Below are positions 34,956-43,468 of a stretch of 64,000 bases of DNA, in pieces. The position numbers and the translations under genes are program-made. Origin of the DNA: Paenibacillus sp. SY21-1 (GTDB lineage: Bacteria; Bacillota; Bacilli; Paenibacillales; Paenibacillaceae); NCBI RefSeq assembly GCF_005222705.1, contig NZ_STGF01000014.1, positions 115,576 through 179,575 on the forward strand. The letters run 5' to 3'. The notes below the pieces were generated by a model that worked only from the letters and a program-made list of their open reading frames with translations, did not search any database and had not been told where the DNA came from. Every line of letters begins with the position of its first letter. The stretch's first letter is position 1.

Positions 34956-35899
34956 GCTTTGTAGCCGGTACGACGACAAGATTACGGGTGGCCCGCGAGG
35001 TGTCACCCTACGGTTTTTTTCTGACAGATGGCGAGTCGGAGGTGCTCCTGCATTACACGGAGCTTGTCGGTTCAAAGCCGAAAGTAAACGCAGAGGTTGA
35101 GGTTTTTATTTTTTTTGATTCCGAGGACCGGATTGCCGCCACGATGAAGAAGCCGCTGCTGCAGCTTGGCGAGCTGGCCCGTCTTCGCGTGGCGGATATT
35201 CATCCGCGGCTGGGCTGCTTTCTGGAAATGGGGCTGGGGCGTCAGCTTCTGCTGCCGCTGTCTGAGCTGCCCGAAAGCATCGAATACCGTCCGATTCAAG
35301 GCGATGAAGTATTCGTCATCATGCAGCACGACAAGATTGGCAGATTGGTGGCCAAGATCGCTTTTGAGGAGGATTTGTCGAAGCTTGTCTTTCCGGCTCC
35401 GTCAACCTGGCAGAATGAATGGGTCGAAGGTTGGGTAACCAAAACGCTGCAAATCGGCTCATTCGTGCTGGTGGACGGAGGCGTTGTCGGCTTTGGCGTG
35501 TATGGACACATCCCGCGCGCCGAACGGGTCAAGCCGCTCAGGCTTGGCGAGCGTGTGCGCGCCCGCGTAACGTTTATCCGCGAGGATGGACGCGTGAATT
35601 TGTCGATGGCGCAGCGCAAGGAGGTAGGCCGACTGGAGGATGCGGACCGGCTGCTCGAGTTTCTGAAGGAGCGCCCTGGAGGCGGCATGCCTTATTCGGA
35701 CGAAACGGAAGCCGATTTGATCCGCAGCCGCTTCGGCATTAGCAAAGGCGCGTTCAAACGCGCGCTCGGCAAGCTGATGAGAGAGGGACTGGTCACGCAA
35801 AAAGGAAGCTGGACCTACTTGACAGAGACGAACAAGGAAGATGATTCGTCTGCCGAGGCCGGTGCCGACATCGATTCGAACAGGAACGATCGCGGATGA
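34952..35899 (+). CDS. cvfB: CvfB/YitL family S1-domain RNA-binding protein
   Basis: The 315-residue protein has tandem S1-like OB domains (residues about 5-65, 70-135 and 150-215, the last ending DGRVNLSMAQ) and a C-terminal winged-helix domain with RFGISKGAFKRALGKLM. This is the CvfB layout known from Staphylococcus virulence control and from Bacillus YitL. Its place between rsfS and the methyltransferase is unlike the Bacillus order, where those genes are adjacent. ATGA overlaps on both sides show a tight operon. Confidence 0.9.
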   Translation: MSFVAGTTTRLRVAREVSPYGFFLTDGESEVLLHYTELVGSKPKVNAEVEVFIFFDSEDRIAATMKKPLLQLGELARLRVADIHPRLGCFLEMGLGRQLLLPLSELPESIEYRPIQGDEVFVIMQHDKIGRLVAKIAFEEDLSKLVFPAPSTWQNEWVEGWVTKTLQIGSFVLVDGGVVGFGVYGHIPRAERVKPLRLGERVRARVTFIREDGRVNLSMAQRKEVGRLEDADRLLEFLKERPGGGMPYSDETEADLIRSRFGISKGAFKRALGKLMREGLVTQKGSWTYLTETNKEDDSSAEAGADIDSNRNDRG

Positions 35900-36663
35900 G
35901 CGACTCTTACGGACAGTTCGCGTTTGTCTATGATCAACTGATGGAGGACATGCCTTACGCGGACTGGCTTGACTTTGCGCGGGCAAGCTGGGAGAAGTAC
36001 GGCATGCCGGGGACGGTCGTCGATCTTGGCTGCGGAACCGGCAGCTTGTCGATACCGCTCGCCCGCTCCGGCTTTCATGTCTACGGCATCGATCTCTCTC
36101 CCGACATGCTTGCCGTCGCCAGCAGCAAATGGGAGGATTCCCAAGGCGCAGGCTCGGCGCTGTCGGCAGGCTCGCTGCGCTGGCTGCAGCAGGACATGCG
36201 CGAATGGGAGCTTCAGGAGCCCGCAGACGCCGTTATTTCCTTCTGCGATTGTCTGAACTACCTCACGGAGGAGGAGGACGTCGAAGCGGCTTTTAAGGCA
36301 ACCTGGACGGCCCTCCGCAATGGCGGCACCTTTCTGTTCGACGTTCACCCTCCCGGCCAGTTCGTCCGTTACGCCGAGGAGCAGCCGTTTGTTCTCGACG
36401 AGCCGGATGTTGCGTATATCTGGACTTGCGAGCTGGAGGAGGAGCGCTGTGAAATCGAGCATCATTTGACCATCTTCGCCCGCAGCGGTGATAACTCCTT
36501 CCGCCGCTTCGAGGAGACGCATGTGCAGCGGGCTTACGATCCGGACTGGATTGAGGCTGCCCTGCGCCGCGCGGGGTTTCGCAGCGTTGACCGTTATGCC
36601 GATTTCGAGCTTCGCCCGGCGGATGAAAACGCGGAGCGATTGTTTTTTGCTGCGGTCAAATAG
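35896..36663 (+). CDS. SAM-dependent methyltransferase, YqeM-like
   Basis: The 255-residue class I methyltransferase has motif I VVDLGCGTGSL (residues 41-51), VYGIDLSPDML, and DAVISFCDCLNYL. Start FVYDQLMEDMPYADWLDF is typical of YqeM, which closes the yqe cluster in Bacillus. The methyl acceptor is unknown. It overlaps the CvfB-like gene by 4 bp; a hairpin follows. Confidence 0.9.
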   Translation: MSDSYGQFAFVYDQLMEDMPYADWLDFARASWEKYGMPGTVVDLGCGTGSLSIPLARSGFHVYGIDLSPDMLAVASSKWEDSQGAGSALSAGSLRWLQQDMREWELQEPADAVISFCDCLNYLTEEEDVEAAFKATWTALRNGGTFLFDVHPPGQFVRYAEEQPFVLDEPDVAYIWTCELEEERCEIEHHLTIFARSGDNSFRRFEETHVQRAYDPDWIEAALRRAGFRSVDRYADFELRPADENAERLFFAAVK

Positions 36664-36685
36664 CCGGATTCAGCTGAAAATAGTG

Positions 36686-36728
36686 CAAGGGCTGGTTCAG
36701 GAGCAAGGGGCTCCGGCAGCCCTTGTTT
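36686..36728 (+). terminator. Terminator after the yqeM-like gene
   Basis: CAAGGGCTG and CAGCCCTTG form a perfect 9-bp stem ending at 36725, followed by a short T-rich tail. It may also serve the convergent small gene. Confidence 0.65.
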
Positions 36729-36782
36729 GTCGTATTTTGCCGATCGGCCGAAATCAACATCTAGTAGGTAGTCCAAAAGCAG

Positions 36783-36998
36783 CTATTCCCGCAGAGCGTC
36801 TGTCAGGCGGGTGCTCATGCCCGATCGGTCACCCGATTTGCGAAGCGCCTCCCGCTTCCATTTTTTGACCTCGCCGGCGAGCGCAAGGTTGTCTTGCTCG
36901 AGCTTTTCAATATACGCGAGCAATTCCGGCGCGGAATAGCCGGCATCTGCGAACAGTTTGTCAAGAGCTTCGCGGATTATTTCGACGTTTGTTTTCAC
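36783..36998 (-). CDS. Small hypothetical coiled-coil protein
   Basis: The 71-residue protein is highly charged and predicted helical (EIIREALDKLFADAGY, then KLEQDNLALAGEVKKWKREALRK as a coiled coil). GTG at 36998 has AAGGA ten nt upstream on the minus strand; a TTG at 37025 would lie upstream of that site. No family was recognised. It is convergent with the yqe operon and divergent from nrdI. Confidence 0.65.
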   Translation of the reverse strand: MKTNVEIIREALDKLFADAGYSAPELLAYIEKLEQDNLALAGEVKKWKREALRKSGDRSGMSTRLTDALRE

Positions 36999-37121
36999 AT
37001 TGATCACATCCTTCAAAAATAACAATAAAATAGACTATCCCATCATATCGGTATCTGTTAAAATAGTCGAGTGCCCCTAAAATGAGATTCATATGTTCTC
37101 AACATTTCACATTGACGAAAC

Positions 37122-37151
37122 TCTATATCTTGATGTAGAATCAAAAAACAA
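37122..37151 (+). promoter_or_regulatory. Promoter of the nrdIEF operon
   Basis: TTGACG (37122-37127) and TAGAAT (37146-37151) are 18 nt apart, giving a leader of about 125 nt before nrdI. Confidence 0.6.
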
Positions 37152-37166
37152 CATCAATATATTGAT
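37130..37166. promoter_or_regulatory. NrdR-box-like palindromes over the nrd promoter
   Basis: ATCAATATATTGAT (37153-37166) is a perfect 14-bp palindrome with the CAATATATTG core of the NrdR box. ACTCTATATCTTGATG (37130-37145) in the promoter spacer matches the box at about 11 of 16 positions. NrdR normally represses nrd operons from paired boxes over the promoter. The centre-to-centre distance of 22 bp is shorter than the usual three helical turns. Confidence 0.5.
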
Positions 37167-37210
37167 TTGAGTGGTTGATTTTATGAAATGATGGGTAATA
37201 CATAGCGAAC

Positions 37211-37248
37211 AGCGCGTCTGACAGAATTGACGGTCGGTAGCGCTTTTT
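37211..37248 (+). terminator. Possible leader hairpin upstream of nrdI
   Basis: AGCGC (37211-37215) and GCGCT (37240-37244) with weaker inner pairing are followed by five T residues, between the nrd promoter and nrdI. It could be an attenuator, but the stem is short. Confidence 0.3.
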
Positions 37249-37282
37249 CATTGCTCAAATCAGGCGGGGGAGAGAACGGAAA

Positions 37283-37654
37283 ATGTTAGTCGTATACGAT
37301 TCGAAAACAGGTAATGTCAAGCGTTTTATTAACAAATTAAATATGCGGGCGATACCGATTGACGAATACCAGAAGGTGGATGAGCCGTTCGTTCTGGTGA
37401 CGTACACGACTGGCTTTGGCCAAGTTCCGGAGAAAGTCAGCTCCTTCCTTGAGAGCAAGGGAGACCTGCTTCGCGGCGTTTCCGCAAGCGGCAACCGCAA
37501 TTGGGGAGCAGGCTTCGCCAAAAGCGCAGATACTATATCTGCTATGTACGACGTTCCGGTTATACTGAAGTTCGAGCTGTCCGGTACGAGTCAGGATAGG
37601 CAACATTTTGTCGAAAGGGTGCAAACCATTGAAACATATCGAGTTGAACAATGA
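37283..37654 (+). CDS. nrdI: Ribonucleotide reductase flavodoxin NrdI
   Basis: The 123-residue flavodoxin-like protein has VVYDSKTGNVKRF for FMN phosphate binding and TYTTGFGQVP and SGNRNWGAGF loops. NrdI supplies the oxidant that forms the dimanganese-tyrosyl radical in NrdF. GGGGGAG precedes ATG. It overlaps nrdE by 26 bp. Confidence 0.97.
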   Translation: MLVVYDSKTGNVKRFINKLNMRAIPIDEYQKVDEPFVLVTYTTGFGQVPEKVSSFLESKGDLLRGVSASGNRNWGAGFAKSADTISAMYDVPVILKFELSGTSQDRQHFVERVQTIETYRVEQ

Positions 37655-39713
37655 ACTGATGCAGCGGGGAGCCGACGGCTTCTATCAGTTGGAGAAAGAC
37701 AAGGAAGCGGTAGCGGCCTTCATGGAGGAAGTGGACCAGAAGAGCGTCAAGTTTGATTCTTTGCGGGATAAGCTGGACTACCTGATCAAGAACGACTACT
37801 ACGACGATGTATACGAGAAGTATACATACGAGCAGGTTGAAGCGGTGTTCACGCTTGCGGAGAGCCGCAACTTCGCTTTTCAGTCCTACATGGCGGCTTC
37901 CAAGTTTTACAAGGATTATGCAATGAAGACGAACAACAAGGCGCAGTATTTGGAAAGCTACTCCGATCGCGTAGCGATTGTCGCCTTGCATCTCGGCGAA
38001 GGCGACGCGGGTCGCGCGCTCCGCATCGCGGAGGCGATGATCGAGCAGCGGCTGCAGCCGGCAACGCCGACCTTCCTCAATGCGGGCAAGAGCCGCCGCG
38101 GCGAAATGGTTTCCTGCTTCCTGCTTGAAATGGACGACTCGCTCAATTCCATTAACTACGTGCTCGGAACCTGCATGCAGCTGTCCAAAATCGGCGGCGG
38201 CGTTGCGGTCAATCTGTCCAAGCTGCGCGGTCGCGGCGAACCGATCAAAGGCGTCGAGGGCGCTGCGAAAGGTATTATGCCTGTGCTCAAGCTGATGGAG
38301 GACGCATTCTCCTACGCCGATCAAATGGGTCAGCGCAAAGGCTCGGGAGCCGGCTATTACAATATTTTTGGCTGGGACATTATCGAGTTTCTGGATTGCA
38401 AAAAAATTAACGCTGACGAAAAGGCGAGAATCAAGACGCTTTCGATCGGCTTGATTATCCCGAACAAGTTCTACGAGCTGGCTGCCCGCAACGAAGCGTT
38501 ATACGTATTTGGACCGCATTCCGTACAGAAAGCCTATGGACAGCATTTGGACGATATGGATATGGACGAGATGTACGAGGAATTGCTGGCGAACGAACGG
38601 GTTACGAAGAAAAAGGTTATGAACGCGCGCGACATGCTTACGAAAATCGCCTCGATTCAGCTGGAATCGGGTTACCCATATATTATGAACAAATCGAATG
38701 CCAACAGCATTCATGCGCTTAAAGATATCGGTGCTATCAAAATGTCCAACCTCTGCACGGAAATTTTCCAGATGCAAGAGACGTCCGAGATCAAGGACTA
38801 CGGATACGAGGACATTATTCGCCGCGACATCAGCTGCAACCTGGCTTCGCTGAACATCGTAAATGTAATGGAGCTCAAAAAGCTGAAAGAGTCGGTGCAT
38901 GTAGGCATCGAGGCTTTGACGACGGTAAGCGACTTGTCCAAAATCGACAACGCGCCGGGCGTGCGCAAGGCGAACGAGGAGCTTCACTCCGTCGGCCTTG
39001 GGGCAATGAATCTGAACGGCTATCTGGCGAAGAACAAAATCGCTTATGAAAGCGAAGAAGCGAAGGATTTTGCCGGTGTTTTCTTTATGATGATGAACTA
39101 CTACTCCATTGAGCAAAGCATGGAGATCGCCAAGGAGCGCGGCGAGACGTTCAAGGACTTCGACCGCTCCGAATATGCGAAGGGCACGTACTTCACACGC
39201 TACGTCGAGAACGATTTCCGTCCGAAAACGGAGCGCGTCAAGCAGCTGTTCGAAGGCATGGACATCCCGTCGCCGCAGGATTGGGCGGAGCTTCAGGCCA
39301 AGGTGCAGCAGCACGGCCTGTATCATGCTTATCGGCTTGCGATCGCGCCGACGCAGAGCATTTCGTACATTCAGAATGCAACGTCGAGCGTAATGCCGAT
39401 CGTTGAACACATTGAGACGCGGACATACGCGAACTCGACGACGTACTACCCGATGCCTTATCTGTCTCAGGACAACTATTTCTATTATAAATCGGCTTAC
39501 AATATCGACCAGTTCAAGCTGATCGATCTGATCGCGGAAATTCAGCAGCACGTCGACCAAGGCATTTCGTCGGTTCTGCATGTGAACAGCAACGTAACGA
39601 CCCGCGAGCTGGCGCGCTTCTATGTTTATGCTGCGCAAAAAGGGCTCAAATCGCTTTATTACACCCGGACGAAGCGGCTTTCGGTTGAGGAATGCACGAG
39701 CTGTGCAGTGTAA
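37629..39713 (+). CDS. nrdE: Class Ib ribonucleoside-diphosphate reductase alpha subunit
   Basis: The 694-residue large subunit carries TPTFLNAGKSRRGEMVSCFLLEM (substrate-site cysteine), the SNLCTEI radical-relay loop with the second cysteine region, and the C-terminal CTSC redox pair. It reduces ribonucleotides to deoxyribonucleotides. TTG at 37629 gives the standard MKHIELNNE start and has AAAGGGTG upstream; an earlier frame start is less likely. It is translated from inside nrdI. Confidence 0.97.
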   Translation: MKHIELNNELMQRGADGFYQLEKDKEAVAAFMEEVDQKSVKFDSLRDKLDYLIKNDYYDDVYEKYTYEQVEAVFTLAESRNFAFQSYMAASKFYKDYAMKTNNKAQYLESYSDRVAIVALHLGEGDAGRALRIAEAMIEQRLQPATPTFLNAGKSRRGEMVSCFLLEMDDSLNSINYVLGTCMQLSKIGGGVAVNLSKLRGRGEPIKGVEGAAKGIMPVLKLMEDAFSYADQMGQRKGSGAGYYNIFGWDIIEFLDCKKINADEKARIKTLSIGLIIPNKFYELAARNEALYVFGPHSVQKAYGQHLDDMDMDEMYEELLANERVTKKKVMNARDMLTKIASIQLESGYPYIMNKSNANSIHALKDIGAIKMSNLCTEIFQMQETSEIKDYGYEDIIRRDISCNLASLNIVNVMELKKLKESVHVGIEALTTVSDLSKIDNAPGVRKANEELHSVGLGAMNLNGYLAKNKIAYESEEAKDFAGVFFMMMNYYSIEQSMEIAKERGETFKDFDRSEYAKGTYFTRYVENDFRPKTERVKQLFEGMDIPSPQDWAELQAKVQQHGLYHAYRLAIAPTQSISYIQNATSSVMPIVEHIETRTYANSTTYYPMPYLSQDNYFYYKSAYNIDQFKLIDLIAEIQQHVDQGISSVLHVNSNVTTRELARFYVYAAQKGLKSLYYTRTKRLSVEECTSCAV

Positions 39714-39757
39714 CGCCAATATAATGATGCTTTAGCAGCAAACAAAGGAGCCATCTC

Positions 39758-40714
39758 ATGAAAGCAGTAAACTGGAACCGCCCGGACGACGACTTTACGT
39801 TAACGTTCTGGCAGCAAAACGTTATGCAGTTTTGGACGGACGAGGAAATTCCGCTATCCGACGACAAGATGGACTGGATGGACATGTCGGACGCAGAGCG
39901 TACGCTGTACAAAAATGTGCTTGGCGGTCTGACTTTGCTCGATACGATTCAAGGCGGCGTCGGCATGCCGAAAATTTTGGAGCATGTGGATGGCTTGCAG
40001 CGCAAAGCCGTTCTATCCTTTATGTCGATGATGGAGCAAATTCACGCGAAGTCTTACAGCAGTATTTTCACCACGCTCGCTTCCAACGAGGAAATCGACG
40101 GCATTTTTCAATGGGTAGAGCAGAACGAGCAGCTGCAGAAGAAGGCGAAGCTGATCTCCTCCTGGTATACGAATATTACCGGACCTAAGGAGCTTTATAA
40201 AGCGATGGCGGCTTCGGTATTTTTGGAAAGCTACCTGTTCTACAGCGGCTTTTTCTACCCGCTTTATTTGGCGGGACAAGGGAAAATGACGAGCAGCGGC
40301 GAGATTATCGACCTCATTCTTCGCGACGAGAGCATTCACGGACTGTATGTCGGCGTACTGGCGCAGGAGCTGTTCCAATCGTTCAGCGCGGACGAGCAGG
40401 CTCAGCTTCAGACAGAGGTGTTTGCGCTCCTCAACGAGCTGTACGAGAATGAGCTTGTCTATACGAATGATCTGTATACTCCGCTCGGCCTGACGGAGGA
40501 AGTTAACGTCTACGTCCGCTACAATGCGAACAAGGCGCTTATGAATTTGGGCTTTGATCCGTACTTCCCGGAGGAACCGGTTAATCCTATCGTCTTTAAC
40601 GGCATCAGCACCCACACCAAGCAGCATGACTTTTTCTCGAAAAAAGGCAACGGCTACGTGCGCACGATTCATATCGAGCCGCTGAGTGATGATGATTTTG
40701 TATTTAATTTCTAA
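39758..40714 (+). CDS. nrdF: Class Ib ribonucleoside-diphosphate reductase beta subunit
   Basis: The 318-residue radical subunit has EEIPLSDDKMDW, the metal ligands in EQIHAKSYS and RDESIHGLYVG, and the C-terminal acidic DDDFVFNF tail that docks to NrdE. Its tyrosyl radical starts catalysis. AAAGGAG precedes ATG. nrdI, nrdE and nrdF form one operon ended by a terminator; thioredoxin-like NrdH is not in the operon. Confidence 0.97.
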   Translation: MKAVNWNRPDDDFTLTFWQQNVMQFWTDEEIPLSDDKMDWMDMSDAERTLYKNVLGGLTLLDTIQGGVGMPKILEHVDGLQRKAVLSFMSMMEQIHAKSYSSIFTTLASNEEIDGIFQWVEQNEQLQKKAKLISSWYTNITGPKELYKAMAASVFLESYLFYSGFFYPLYLAGQGKMTSSGEIIDLILRDESIHGLYVGVLAQELFQSFSADEQAQLQTEVFALLNELYENELVYTNDLYTPLGLTEEVNVYVRYNANKALMNLGFDPYFPEEPVNPIVFNGISTHTKQHDFFSKKGNGYVRTIHIEPLSDDDFVFNF

Positions 40715-40738
40715 ATTTCATATTAGCTAGCACAGCAG

Positions 40739-40786
40739 GATCGCTCTCATTTCGGCCCAAGGCCAATGAGGGCGATTTTCGTTTTG
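40739..40786 (+). terminator. Rho-independent terminator after nrdF
   Basis: ATCGCTCTCAT and ATGAGGGCGAT pair, extended by GGCC/GGCC inside, and two T-rich runs follow. Confidence 0.88.
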
Positions 40787-40817
40787 TGATGCCAGCAAGG
40801 ACAAGGAGGCATGTACC

Positions 40818-41798
40818 GTGATTGAAATTGAAGGGTTAACGAAAACCTTCCAGGTAGCAAAGCGTTCTGCCGGATTCGGGCAGGCGCTCAAGGCGCTTGT
40901 GCGCAGGGAATACACGGCGGTTGAGGCGCTTAAAGGAATCAGCTTCTCCATCAAGCCCGGGGAAATTGTCGGTTATATCGGACCGAATGGGGCCGGCAAA
41001 TCGACATCGATTAAAGTGATGAGCGGCATTCTGGTTCCGGACAGCGGAACCTGCCGGATCATGGGCTATACGCCGTGGAAGGATCGAACCAGCTACGTAA
41101 GGCATATCGGCGTCGTATTCGGCCAGCGCTCGCAGCTGTGGTGGGATGTGCCGGTGCTGGATTCCTTCGAGCTGCTGCGGGATATCTATAAAGTGCCGCA
41201 GCCGGAATACAAAGGCAATCTGGAGCTGCTTACGGAAACGCTGGAGCTTGGCGAGCTGCTGCAAACGCCGGTCAGGCAGCTCAGCCTCGGTCAGCGGATG
41301 CGCTGCGAAATTGCGGCTTCGCTGCTGCACAGCCCAAGCCTGTTGTTTCTTGATGAGCCGACAATCGGATTGGACGCGGTGTCCAAAATCGCTGTCCGCA
41401 ACTTCATCCAGACGATCAATAAGGAACGGGGCGTAACGGTAATACTGACGACGCATGATATGTTCGATATTGAGGCGCTGGCGCAGCGGGTTATACTGAT
41501 CGGAAAGGGCAGACTGCTCTATGACGGCAGCGTAGATGAGATTCGCGGCAAATTCGGCACCAAAAAAACGATGACGGCGATGTACAGCCACTGCGATCGT
41601 CCGCTTGCGCTGCAAGGAGCCGAGCTGCTCTCATGGTCACCCGAGCGGGCGGAGCTGCGCATCGATACAGCGGAGACGAAAATATCGCATTTGCTGCAAC
41701 AACTCTCGAATCAGGTGGAGCTGCTGGATGTGGAAATCGGGGGACAGCCGATTGAAGATATGATTGTACAGCTGTACAAGGAGCATGAATTGTCATGA
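40818..41798 (+). CDS. ABC-2 type exporter ATPase
   Basis: The 326-residue ATPase has Walker A GPNGAGKST, Q-loop VFGQRSQLWWD, signature LSLGQRMR and Walker B LLFLDEPTIG, with a C-terminal extension of about 90 residues. The QLWWD form is typical of the three-component exporter group whose two permeases belong to the ABC2_membrane_6 family, as found downstream. The exported compound is unknown. AAGGAGG lies eight nt before GTG. Confidence 0.9.
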   Translation: MIEIEGLTKTFQVAKRSAGFGQALKALVRREYTAVEALKGISFSIKPGEIVGYIGPNGAGKSTSIKVMSGILVPDSGTCRIMGYTPWKDRTSYVRHIGVVFGQRSQLWWDVPVLDSFELLRDIYKVPQPEYKGNLELLTETLELGELLQTPVRQLSLGQRMRCEIAASLLHSPSLLFLDEPTIGLDAVSKIAVRNFIQTINKERGVTVILTTHDMFDIEALAQRVILIGKGRLLYDGSVDEIRGKFGTKKTMTAMYSHCDRPLALQGAELLSWSPERAELRIDTAETKISHLLQQLSNQVELLDVEIGGQPIEDMIVQLYKEHELS

Positions 41799-42604
41799 GA
41801 GCTTATCTATCCGTATTCAAGCTGCGCCTGAATCTTGGTCTGCAATACCGGACGGCCGCGATAGCGGGCGTTGCCACCCAATTTTTTTGGGGATTTATCA
41901 TCATCATGGTGTTTGAAGCTTTCTACAGTCAAGCGGGCGCAGGCGGGGAGCTTCCGATCTCGCTGGAGCAGCTGATTGCTTATGTTTGGCTGCAGCAGGC
42001 GTTTCTGGCGCTCGTTATGCTCTGGTTTCGCGATAACGAGCTGTTCCAGCTGATTACAAGCGGCAACATCGCCTATGAGCTATGTCGTCCGAGCGGCATT
42101 TATGGATTATGGTACGCCAAGCTGCTGGCGCAGCGGCTGTCCAGCGCCATGCTGCGCAGCCTGCCCATCCTTATCGTGGCGCTGCTGCTGCCCGAGCCTT
42201 ACCGGATGCCGTTGCCGCCGTCCGGTGCGAGTCTGGCGCTGTTCGCCATCGCGCTTGTCGCCGGTCTGCTTATGATTGTAGCGATCTCCATGCTGATGTA
42301 CATATCCGTGTTCGTGACGCTGTCGCCGGCCGGCTCCTTGCTTATGTTTGGCGTGCTTGGCGAGTTTCTGGCCGGGATGGTCATTCCCGTGCCGCTTATG
42401 CCGGACTGGCTGCAGCGAATTGTCTATGTGCTGCCGTTTCGCTGGACTGCGGACTTTCCGTTCCGCATCTACTCGGGACATATCGGCGTGCAGGAAGCTC
42501 TGCTTGGCATCGGCGTCCAGTTGTTCTGGCTGGCAGCGCTGGCCATCCTGGGCAAGCTGGCCATGTCATCCGTATTGCGGAAAGTCATCGTGCAGGGAGG
42601 CTAA
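41795..42604 (+). CDS. ABC-2 type exporter permease, first subunit
   Basis: The 269-residue membrane protein has about six helices and the family start LRLNLGLQYRTAAIAGVATQ. It carries VWLQQAFLAL and the conserved CRPSG segment of ABC2_membrane_6 proteins. It overlaps the ATPase by 4 bp and is followed within 6 nt by the second permease. Confidence 0.88.
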   Translation: MRAYLSVFKLRLNLGLQYRTAAIAGVATQFFWGFIIIMVFEAFYSQAGAGGELPISLEQLIAYVWLQQAFLALVMLWFRDNELFQLITSGNIAYELCRPSGIYGLWYAKLLAQRLSSAMLRSLPILIVALLLPEPYRMPLPPSGASLALFAIALVAGLLMIVAISMLMYISVFVTLSPAGSLLMFGVLGEFLAGMVIPVPLMPDWLQRIVYVLPFRWTADFPFRIYSGHIGVQEALLGIGVQLFWLAALAILGKLAMSSVLRKVIVQGG

Positions 42605-42609
42605 TAAAA

Positions 42610-43392
42610 ATGGGCTTGTTCTGGAAATATATTGTGATCCTGTTTAAATCTCAGATGCAGTACCGCACCTCGTTCTGGCTGCTCACGCTTGGACAAATGC
42701 TGACGCCGTTTGCCGCATTTGCCGGGATGTACTTTATGTTCGAGCGCTTCGGACAAATTAGAGGCTGGGCCTTCGCGGAGGTGGCGCTGTGCTTTGCGGT
42801 GACGCACATGGCGTTTGCCATAAGCGAGTGCTTCGCGAGAGGGTTCGATAACTTCTCCTCGCTTGTCGGCGGAGGCGATTTCGACCGGCTGCTCGTCCGA
42901 CCGCGCGGCACCGTCTTGCAGGTGCTCGGCTCCAAATTCGAGTTCTCGCGGGCAGGCCGGCTGTTACAAAGCGCGCTTGTGCTTGGCTGGGCGATTACCG
43001 GAATTGAGGTGGAATGGACCGTATGGAAGGCCATTTTGCTTGCGCTTATGGTTGTGAGCGGCGTTTTTATTTTTACCGGCATTTTTATGCTGGCGGCGAC
43101 CATGTGCTTCTGGACGATTCAGGGAATGGAAATCGCCAATATTTTTACAGACGGCGGAAGAGAGATGTCTCAATACCCGCTGGACATATACCGCAAATGG
43201 GTCAAACGCTTTTTTACTTTTGTCATCCCGTTCGGCTGCGCCAATTATTTGCCGTTGCTGTACATTCTGGAGCGTGCTGACGGAAATGAATGGCTGTCCG
43301 TAATGTCGCCGCTGGCCGGCATACTCTTTATTCTGCCATGCTTGCTCGTCTGGCGTATCGGCGTCAGACATTATCGGTCTACAGGTTCGTAA
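42610..43392 (+). CDS. ABC-2 type exporter permease, second subunit
   Basis: The 260-residue protein is related in layout to the preceding permease: LFKSQMQYRTSFWLL start, FDRLLVRPRGT conserved loop, and GREMSQYPLDIYRKW before the last helices. ATG at 42610 follows GGGAGG by nine nt. A frame open further upstream overlaps the first permease and is not a credible start. Confidence 0.88.
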   Translation: MGLFWKYIVILFKSQMQYRTSFWLLTLGQMLTPFAAFAGMYFMFERFGQIRGWAFAEVALCFAVTHMAFAISECFARGFDNFSSLVGGGDFDRLLVRPRGTVLQVLGSKFEFSRAGRLLQSALVLGWAITGIEVEWTVWKAILLALMVVSGVFIFTGIFMLAATMCFWTIQGMEIANIFTDGGREMSQYPLDIYRKWVKRFFTFVIPFGCANYLPLLYILERADGNEWLSVMSPLAGILFILPCLLVWRIGVRHYRSTGS

Positions 43393-43468
43393 CGGTTGGC
43401 AGCAGGGATTGCCGCATGGATGTGGAATATAGGCAATACGATCGACAGCAAAGAGAGGGGCAAATGCA

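Noticed and set aside
38499..39719. Open minus-strand frame of 406 codons opposite nrdE
   Set aside because: nrdE is certain on the plus strand, and this frame has no ribosome site or motif.
42082..42609. Upstream extension of the second ABC-2 permease
   Set aside because: It overlaps the first permease out of frame, is Arg/Ala/His-rich, and the ATG at 42610 has a good ribosome site.
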